Below are positions 57,655-64,000 of a stretch of 64,000 nucleotides of DNA, one piece after another. The notes under the pieces were generated by a model. It saw only the letters and a list, made by a program, of their open reading frames with translations, did not search any database and was not told the DNA's origin. The stretch comes from Oxytricha trifallax (lineage: Eukaryota; Ciliophora; Spirotrichea; Sporadotrichida; Oxytrichidae): assembly GCA_000711775.1 (NCBI GenBank), contig ARYC01017525.1, positions 1 through 64,000 on the forward strand, given 5' to 3'. The position numbers and the translations under genes are program-made. Every line of letters begins with the position of its first letter. Position 1 is the first letter of the stretch.

Positions 57655-59463
57655 AAAGCCCCAAAACCCCTTAATGAGTTTAATGAGTGCTTTAATTTGT
57701 AGGAATTCGGAAGGGTTTGGGATTTAAATAGATTTTTAAGTAAAATACATAATAAATTTACTTAAATTATATCCCTCATATGAAAATTTATCAAGTGATA
57801 GAGATGTAAAATATTATTTTTTTATCCACTTCTCTATCTGTCTAATTGTATCTATTCTATTACTTATTTAAATATTATCTACTAAGCCATTATTTTCATT
57901 AATATGATATACTTTTGTATATAAAATGATTAATTAATTGTTTTTCATTCTTTTCTTTCCGTAATAGAGTAATACTCATTTCGAATTATATCGCACTGTA
58001 CTAAAGTTATTATTTCTGCTAAAGCCAACATATTTTACTAAAAATCTCAATTTCTAAAGTCATCTCTTTCAAGAAAAAGTCTGAAGTTTCAAAAACGCTA
58101 TGTTGATACTTCCATTTTTGATTGTTTAAAAAATTATTGTTACTTTGATAGGTGGAAAAATTATCTTAATATTCTTATGCTTAAAATCTGTGAACAAATT
58201 CTTATTTATAAAACATTATATTTATTTTTTAATATTAGTATTGACCATAAATTAAACCTTCTTGAACATTTAAAACTCAATATCTTTTATTAAATTCTCT
58301 GTAGTAAAAAATGATACATATATTTAAGTTGTTATTGTAAGATGGTTTAGCAAAATCCTTTTCTATCTTAATAAAATTCATAGAAATGTTAAGATACTTT
58401 TTCATTCATAAATATTAGCTTTAGCTTATGTGTTCAACCCGAGCCCCCCCCCCACCTCCATATAAATAATTTTTTTCAGTGTAATTTTTCTTGCCCTGCG
58501 GGCGGCTATTACATATTATGATTTATTTTTATAAGATTCACTACATCCGTCATAATTTTTATGTACATGCTCCCATAGGAAAATATTTAAAACTCCAAGC
58601 AAATGTCATTTTTATATATAATATTAAATATTTTTAGATAAGAAATTTTTTTTGTAGCATTCATTTTATTGTACTTTTAATAAGTTAACCATAAAATTAC
58701 TTATTTAACTGGAATGTATATTTATTTTTAATTTTATGGTTAACTTATTAAAAGTACAATAAAATGAATGCTACAAAAAAATTTCTTATCTAAAAAAATT
58801 TAATATTATATATAAAAATGACATTTGCTTGGAGTTTTAAATATTTTCCTATGGGAGCATGAACATAAAAATTATGACGGATGTAGTGAATCTTATAAAA
58901 ATAAATCATAATATGTAATAGCCGACCGCAGGGCAAGAAAAATTACACTGAAAAAAATTATTTATATGGAGGTGGGGGGGGCGGCTCGGTTTGGGGAGGG
59001 GGCTCGGGGTGAACACTTATGAATAGATGTTTTATTCATTAAATTGGAGATGAAATAAAATATCTTATTGTTCTAAAGAAGTTTCCCAAAGTATTAATCT
59101 TTATTAAATAAACAGATAGTTATTATGCAACTAAAAGCTTAAATTTTTTCTTAAATTTACAATTTAATAATTTTTATTTCTATTTAAGATAAGATACTGT
59201 GCGATAAATCAATTTATGAATCAAAAAGGAATAAAAAAAAGGCAATTGAATTATAGGCTAATAATGATTTATTTATTTATTATATATATATTCTTTATGT
59301 TTCGCATCTTAAAAGTAATTTAATTGTTAATCTTAAAACATTTTGTAATAAATAGAGAACAAAAGCTTGTAATTTTCTTTTTTGCTTTTTATTCGTTTTA
59401 GCCCTAACAAATCTCTTAATAATAAAACACTTATAATCTTAATGAAGGGATTTTTGGGTTTTC
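57655..59463. mobile_element. Decayed TBE-family element inside the intron
   Basis: The left end AAAGCCCCAAAACCCCTTAA followed by TGAGTTTAATGAGTGCTTTA matches the end of the deleted TBE at 12.58 kb (CCCCTTAGTGAAGTTTATAA, AGTGCTTTGATTTGTA). The right end (about 59437-59463) is a degraded inverted copy: AATGAAGGGATTTTTGGGTT. A target-like ATT precedes it at 57652-57654; the right copy reads ATA. No TBE gene was recognised inside, and a foldback occupies 0.6 kb. Older than the other two TBEs. Confidence 0.75.
58429..59016. repeat. Foldback with long C/G runs at its ends, inside the TBE relic
   Basis: Arms of about 270 bp, near-identical (CAAGCAAATGTCATTTTTAT, GATTCACTACATCCGTCATA and complements). 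The outer ends are GAGCCCCCCCCCCACCTCC on the left and GGAGGTGGGGGGGGCGGCTC plus a second G-run block on the right. The right arm has about 25 extra bases between the G runs. No gene. Confidence 0.92.
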
Positions 59464-59490
59464 ATAATCTTTTTCATTAAATTTATACAG

Positions 59491-59779
59491 ACTATGAGGA
59501 AGCTCATGAAAATGAATCATGATGGTACAATTGAACTAGCAAAGTCAAAAGTAATAGCACTGTCTGCTATGAATGAAGACAATTTTCTAAAATATGACAA
59601 AGCTAAGCTTTTCAAGTATTTTGGTAACACTATTTAATAATTAAAAATAAATCATAAATAATCTATAGTAAAATAATTTTAATTATTTATATTGAAATGC
59701 AATATTTACTTACTTAATTCTTCTTTTAGTTGAGAAACCTGTAAGAACAGAATAACTAAAATCAGTGATCAGAGACAAA
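59491..59779 (+). CDS. Two-component gene, segment 2 continued: receiver domain end
   Basis: Exon TMRKLMKMNHDG, SKVIALSAMNEDNFLKYDKA (conserved Ser/Thr in the ALSA position), KLFKYF to 59623; an intron of 106 nt (59624-59729, GTAACA...TTTTAG); then VEKPVRTEQLKSVIRDK with the conserved Lys-Pro. All receiver landmarks (DD, D, S/T, KP) are therefore present. Coding runs straight into the MITE at 59782; read through, the next TGA is at 59810-59812 inside the MITE, after KYCMNAFDLGK. Confidence 0.85.
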
Positions 59780-59781
59780 TA

Positions 59782-60196
59782 TTGTATGAATGCATTCGAT
59801 TTGGGAAAATGAATTAAAAACAAAATTAATTAATTATTAATTACCTTCAATTATGTTTTTGGAAAATGTCTCCAAACCCTATCAATATTATACTCTCTGG
59901 ATAACGCATTAAAAATGAGACGGTGGCTGTTATTGCTTTAATGAATTTATTTCTTCTCCCAAGCGATAAAAACTCTTTTACTATTTTTGGGAGTTAGCTC
60001 AAAATCAAAATATCCTGCTTTCTGATATGATTCAAGAATTTTGCCGATAGTAGAATCCAACTAAAATTGGGGATCTACCGTAGAATCAACTTATTATTGA
60101 ATTTTGAGTCACTTTGGATTTCATAGTGCCATGATTTTATATTATTTAATTAATTTAATTTTAATTCATTTTACTAAATCGAATGTATTTTTCCAA
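59782..60196. mobile_element. TA-flanked MITE, copy 3
   Basis: Left end TTGTATGAATGCATTCGATT, right end complement ending CCAA; TA on both sides (59780-59781, 60197-60198). Same core as copy 1 in the opposite direction (GTCTCCAAACC, GGATAACGCATTAAAAATGA, GGGAGTTAGCTCAAAATCAA). By eye about 85% identical to copy 1. Placed at the end of the receiver-domain coding sequence. Confidence 0.92.
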
Positions 60197-60712
60197 TAAT
60201 GAATTTCAATTAATATATCATTGATTAATATAATACATAGATTTTAATTTGTTAATTTCAATTCTTTCAATTTAGGCAATATCTTGTATAATAATTTAGT
60301 GTGTCATCGATTGGCTTCTAAGTTTTATCATACATATGCTTTATACTAATAATTAATAATTGAATGACCGATAAAACATTTATAGGTGTTCTATTTTATT
60401 AGTTTTAAGTCTGTTGAAGTATTAAAAAAATAAATTCCCCTTAAAATTTAAGTAAATTAATTCAATGATGACACTTAGAGGGCTCAAGTCAATATAAGAT
60501 CATTTTTCTTTAATTTTTTTAATGATTCTTATAGCTATTGATGACCTCGTGAATATTGTAGAAGCTTATATATTTAAATAGGCATGATGAAGATATACAA
60601 TATGTTGATAAGAAAATGAGGGGTAAAATAAAACATTTTACTTACTCACTTTTATAGGTATGCAAGGGCTTTGATTAGATGATTAATTTATTTAAAGTTT
60701 AATGTTTTTAGA
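60197..60712. other. AT-rich stretch between the two host genes
   Basis: Nothing recognised; likely the 3' end of the two-component locus and start of the Ca2+-ATPase locus. Confidence 0.4.
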
Positions 60713-60814
60713 AATACCACATAAGGTTTAATACCTGTCGACTTTGATGATTTAATGACTATAGTAAATGATATTCCTTTATAAAATGGTTTGCTATATC
60801 TTATAGAAGTCACG
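60713..60814 (+). CDS. Ca2+-transporting P-type ATPase, N-terminal segment
   Basis: Reads NTTQGLIPVDFDDLMTIVND, IPLQNGLLYLIEVT, which fits the cytosolic N-terminus of plasma-membrane-type Ca2+ ATPases only loosely; its assignment depends on the clearer pieces downstream on the same strand. It ends at a GTAAGT, a good splice donor. About 60 residues expected before the next piece are not found here. Confidence 0.45.
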
Positions 60815-60907
60815 GTAAGTATAATAATTAACAGACAATTAACTTTTTAAACTAAATAAAATTAATTCAATTAAAATTCTTAATAACTTGCTAATTTTCT
60901 CATTTTA

Positions 60908-61180
60908 GCTTGGATTGAGGGCACTGCCATTTTTATTGCAGTCTTCGTGGTCGCTTTTGTTGGTTCTTATAACGATTACCAAAAGGAACTAAACTTAACC
61001 TATTATATATTTAAATATATAGATATCTTAAAAATTATAGCTTGAGAAATGGGAAAGAAGAGCAAGTAAACTACGATATAATTAATAAATTTAAAGGAAT
61101 TAAAAATTAATATATAAAATAAACTCAATTATTATAACATCGTTGTCGGAGATGTTGTAAAGATTAAAGCTGGTAGAATA
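60908..61180 (+). CDS. Ca2+-transporting P-type ATPase, membrane segment 2 and start of actuator domain
   Basis: AWIEGTAIFIAVFVVAFVGS plus YNDYQKELN is the second membrane span of PMCA-type pumps (WIEG-AI--AV--V-----NDY-KE). After an AT-rich interruption come EKWERRASKLR and, after another, YNIVVGDVVKIKAG (61132-61176), the conserved VGD-V-I-AGD start of the actuator domain. The pump moves Ca2+ out of the cytosol using ATP. Pieces are in the right order but in different frames, as with micronuclear segments or introns. Confidence 0.85.
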
Positions 61181-61208
61181 AAATTGATTAATTCTATTTT
61201 TTTATATT

Positions 61209-61255
61209 CCATTTCACATCAAAGAGAAAAAGAATGTCAACTATTAAACACCAAA
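61209..61255 (+). CDS. Ca2+-transporting P-type ATPase, start of nucleotide-binding core
   Basis: HFTSKRKRMSTIK matches the PMCA block F-S-xRKRMST in the nucleotide-binding domain. Between this and VGDVVKIKAG about 300 residues are expected (rest of actuator, two membrane spans and the DKTGT phosphorylation site), yet only about 30 bp of sequence lie between them. Confidence 0.75.
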
Positions 61256-61494
61256 TTTTATTTAGATTTATTAAATGTAACTGGCAATACTTTATTTAAA
61301 GTAAGAAGCATTAATATGAACACGTAATATTTCATTTTTAACTTTAGAAGCAAAGAATCTAGTATAAGAAAATCTGTTAATAACATAATATTTAATCAAA
61401 ATGAGAATAATCTAAAAATATTAATGAAATATTATTGATCAGGGAAAGTAAATTTAAAATTATTTTGGTTTAAATTGTTCAAAACTGTGGTCAA

Positions 61495-61578
61495 ACTGAC
61501 CATGGATACGACAGAAGAATTCATCTAAAGGGTGCTGCTGAAATAGTCCTGGCTTCCTGCACTCACTACTTATATTAA
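61495..61578 (+). CDS. Ca2+-transporting P-type ATPase, KGA block
   Basis: TDHGYDRRIHLKGAAEIVLA with SCTHY matches the PMCA pattern Rx-KGA-EI-L--CTHY. The KGA motif contacts ATP. Confidence 0.85.
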   Translation, partial: TDHGYDRRIHLKGAAEIVLASCTHYLY

Positions 61579-61648
61579 TTATTTATTGATGTATTCAAAA
61601 TATTTTTAGAGTTAAACATCATTAATTTTTAATTTATACTTGAACCAA

Positions 61649-61790
61649 GATGGTGAAAGGATCTAATTACACGATGAGATGAACACATGAAATATTTACA
61701 AGCTTATTTGAGAAAACTGGATTCACTTTGATTTGTATTCTTGGTATCAAAGATATTATAAGACCAGAAGTACCAAGTGCAGTTGCCTAA
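61649..61790 (+). CDS. Ca2+-transporting P-type ATPase, end of nucleotide-binding domain and hinge
   Basis: DGERIQLHDEMN follows the CTHY block in the family. After a change of frame, LICILGIKDIIRPEVPSAVA matches the hinge motif (GI-D--RPEVP-AV). The usual ALRT stretch between the two is absent. The following TGD motif and the last membrane spans were not found before the window end. Confidence 0.85.
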
Positions 61791-62720
61791 TGCTAAAATT
61801 TTCTAATATTCTTTCATTAAATTGTAGTATTAGAGTTCTATTTATTTAAAAAAAAGAAGGTTATAAATAGAATAGATATAAAAATTAATATTTAACTCAA
61901 ATAAAATTATAGGCATTTTAATATTGCTTAAATAATTTCAATTTATATGATATAAATCATCTATTTCAATACAACTCAAACAATATTATTAAAAGCGTTA
62001 GAAATTTTTAATAAGATTTCCGATAATTCTTAAATAATTAAATAATCTTCAATATCGTATTCAGTTAATTTATCTGATTATTAGCGAAATATTAAAATAT
62101 TCTTGAAATAAGGCAAAGTAAGAATGATAATATACCTCCACAGAAATAAGCATAATTAATCTCTAAATCATTTGAGGGTTGAACTCTAAATTTTATTAAA
62201 TTATAATTTTTTGCATAAAATTCTTTTTAAATCTTGTACCAAAAATAGCACACTCAGTGAATGGAATAAAAATGCAAAGTATAATAATAAGAAGGTCTAT
62301 TGAATTTTCAATCAAAGATCTTGGTCAAATATTTCTAGTGGGAGCTATATTTATATGAAATTAATAATACTCAACTTGAAGTATTTAAGCTAATTTAGTT
62401 TGAATAATATACTAATAATTAATAAAAAACAATAGTAATTATTTCAAATATTTAAAGATATTTGTTTATGAGGCTCAAGTCAATACGTTCCCTTTGTGTA
62501 CGCATCTCTTTAATTTTAATTTTTATTAAGGAATTCAATCAAGCTTATAGGCAAAGAACCTATGATGAAAATTTGAATTGTAATGATATTTCAAGGGATT
62601 TGTGATTCACTAAGGACTTCTACCACAGTTAATTATGAATTTAAATGATATGATAAAGAAACAATATTTATTTATTAATTAAAATAACAAATTATGAATT
62701 TTGATGAAAGAAACGGGTAC
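61791..62720. other. AT-rich stretch, no further ATPase pieces recognised
   Basis: Searched by eye for TGDN, GDGxND and membrane spans of the pump; none seen on the plus strand. Confidence 0.4.
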
Positions 62721-62859
62721 TGACGTCCATTCCTCACCGACGACGTCCATTCCTCACCGGTGACGTCCATTCCTCAACCGGTGACGTCCATTCCTCACTG
62801 ACGACGTCCATTCCTCACCGGTGACGTCCATTCCTCACCGGTGACGTCCGTTCCTCACC
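62721..62859. repeat. 20-bp minisatellite, seven units, GC-rich
   Basis: Units of TGACGTCCATTCCTCACCGG (20 bp; one unit 21 bp). Units 1-3 and 4-6 carry the same pattern of first and last base variants (TGA..CGA, CGA..CGG, TGA..CGG), so a 60-bp higher-order unit has been duplicated; a seventh unit is incomplete. About 60% G+C in a region of about 22% G+C. Confidence 0.97.
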
Positions 62860-64000
62860 ATTATTAATATATTTAAAAAAATTTCATATACACTCAATTA
62901 AGAAGTAAGATTATTAGATTTAAAATTTACCAAATGGAATTTAGCTGCGAAAATATTTTTACACAAATGATTTCAGAAATTATTAAAACTGCTCTATCAA
63001 ACTAGAATTCAAAATTATTACTAAATCAAATATTATATAAGCTAATTATCGCATTTTATTTCTGTTAAAAAATACCATTTTATTTTTTAACATTTGCTTA
63101 TTACATCTCTGGGGATGTTTAAGACCAGGATTTTTAATTTCGTTATTAAAGGAAAAAAAAACATTTATTTTTTACACCTCAAAACTCTAAGTGACTCTTT
63201 ATAAATCTTTTGGGGGGTTGTTACCTTACTTCATCAAAAGTTTACTACCCAATAAAATCTTTAAGTTTAATCAATTTATGGGAATCTTAATCACTTTTAT
63301 GAACAAATTTTACTTTTCATAACATTTTTAACTCTTTTAGCTTCATATGATTCTTTATTATCATCCAAATTACATTGATAAAAATAGTTACCAATGTTTA
63401 ATGAAACTAGGGATAGTTGAAACTATCAAAACTATATTTTTAAATTATTCTTAATATATCTGTAGGAAGTAGCGATTTATATTTGCTTCTTATAATTTTT
63501 GGCAATTAGAATTTATTTTTAAACTTTTGAGGGGACTCCCCCAATCTATGTTGTTACTAATAAAGCAAATGAACTTTAAAATATTATTATTTAAGATTAT
63601 TTTATAACATGACTCCAATAAACACTCATTAAACAAGATAGTATTAATTTCTTTCATTCTTAATTTTGCAAATTAAAATTTATCATAAAGATATTTGTGT
63701 TTTTTGTTTTGTTTTATTTGCAAAGCTCTTAATTTAAAGTTTAAATAATTGACAAATATTTAAACTTTAAATCATATTTAAGTTTTTCATTTAAAACATT
63801 AAAAATTTATTTAATTTTCCTTTTTATAATGACAACTAGACTATAAATAAAAATATATGAATACAATGAAATTCTCGGCTTATAGCATGTTATTAAGAAG
63901 AATTATGATTGCTATTCATAATGTTAATTATGTTTTTGGAAAATTATGTTAGAATTGATCAATACCATTCATTATAGAGTATTTTATACATTTTTTTAAA
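62860..64000. other. AT-rich stretch to the window end
   Basis: No gene recognised. A palindromic AATTTAAAGTTTAAAT-type hairpin lies near 63730-63775. Confidence 0.45.

Larger units (their letters stand above)
57643..59490 (+). other. Intron holding a decayed TBE and a foldback
   Basis: The donor GTAAGAACG (57643) and acceptor TTTATACAG (59490) join GLQ to TMRKLMKMNHDG in frame, as expected in a receiver domain. Without the TBE-like insert (57655-59463), only about 39 nt of intron remain, equal in size to the 40-nt intron of the kinase segment. So a normal tiny intron was enlarged by nested insertions. Confidence 0.75.

Noticed and set aside
62721-62859. CRISPR array
   Set aside because: The units are directly adjacent with no spacers, and the organism is a eukaryote; it is a minisatellite.

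Overview
This window looks like micronuclear (germline) DNA from a spirotrich ciliate of the Oxytricha/Stylonychia type. The evidence comes from the sequence itself. Long reading frames stay open only if TAA and TAG are read as glutamine, and they end at TGA. Transposons end in C4A4/G4T4 telomere-like repeats, as the Oxytricha telomere-bearing elements (TBEs) do. Conserved protein-coding pieces are cut up by AT-rich spacers and short GT-AG introns. The standard stop code hides most of the genes here, so frames were read by hand with TGA as the only stop; exact ends are approximate unless stated.

Layout. 0-1 kb: 5'-truncated LINE (endonuclease end plus reverse transcriptase start). 1.4-2.2 kb: MT-A70 (adenine methyltransferase family) gene remnant. 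2.6-11.5 kb: foldback, IS630-like transposase (minus), a TBE-ORF2-like gene (plus), a coiled-coil frame and a SecA-like ATPase gene split by a foldback with 8-bp target duplications. 11.6-13.4 kb: TA-flanked MITE, small foldback, internally deleted TBE. 13.5-16 kb: second divergent ORF2-like/transposase pair. 16.2-20.9 kb: 1-kb foldback and a second MT-A70 gene, itself split by a foldback. 23-28 kb: TBE-like element of a different lineage (transposase, ORF2, long ORF3 with a SecA-like domain). 28.8-33 kb: probable cut-up minus-strand membrane-protein gene. 33-36 kb: palindromic MITE and an unknown gene family (second copy at 44-46 kb). 37.6-39.8 kb: a GC-rich island of unrecognised frames. 40-49.5 kb: mostly AT-rich, with a foldback at 43.5 kb. 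49.5-53.7 kb: nearly whole TBE with 105-bp inverted repeats and all three TBE genes. 54-60 kb: a two-component gene (histidine-kinase ATPase domain, then receiver domain) cut by foldbacks and by a decayed TBE lying inside a tiny intron. 60.7-61.8 kb: ordered fragments of a plasma-membrane-type Ca2+ ATPase, with conserved pieces missing between them. 62.7 kb: a 20-bp minisatellite.

How it fits together. Three TBE-related gene sets share an IS630-superfamily transposase and a homologue of the TBE 22-kDa protein, but differ in gene orientation and in the third gene (zinc finger plus kinase, or SecA-like ATPase). Non-autonomous foldbacks and MITEs have inserted into their genes and into host introns. 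The host genes recognised (two-component protein, Ca2+ ATPase) are represented only by pieces that would be joined in the macronucleus. All homology calls come from recognising motifs by eye; no search was run.
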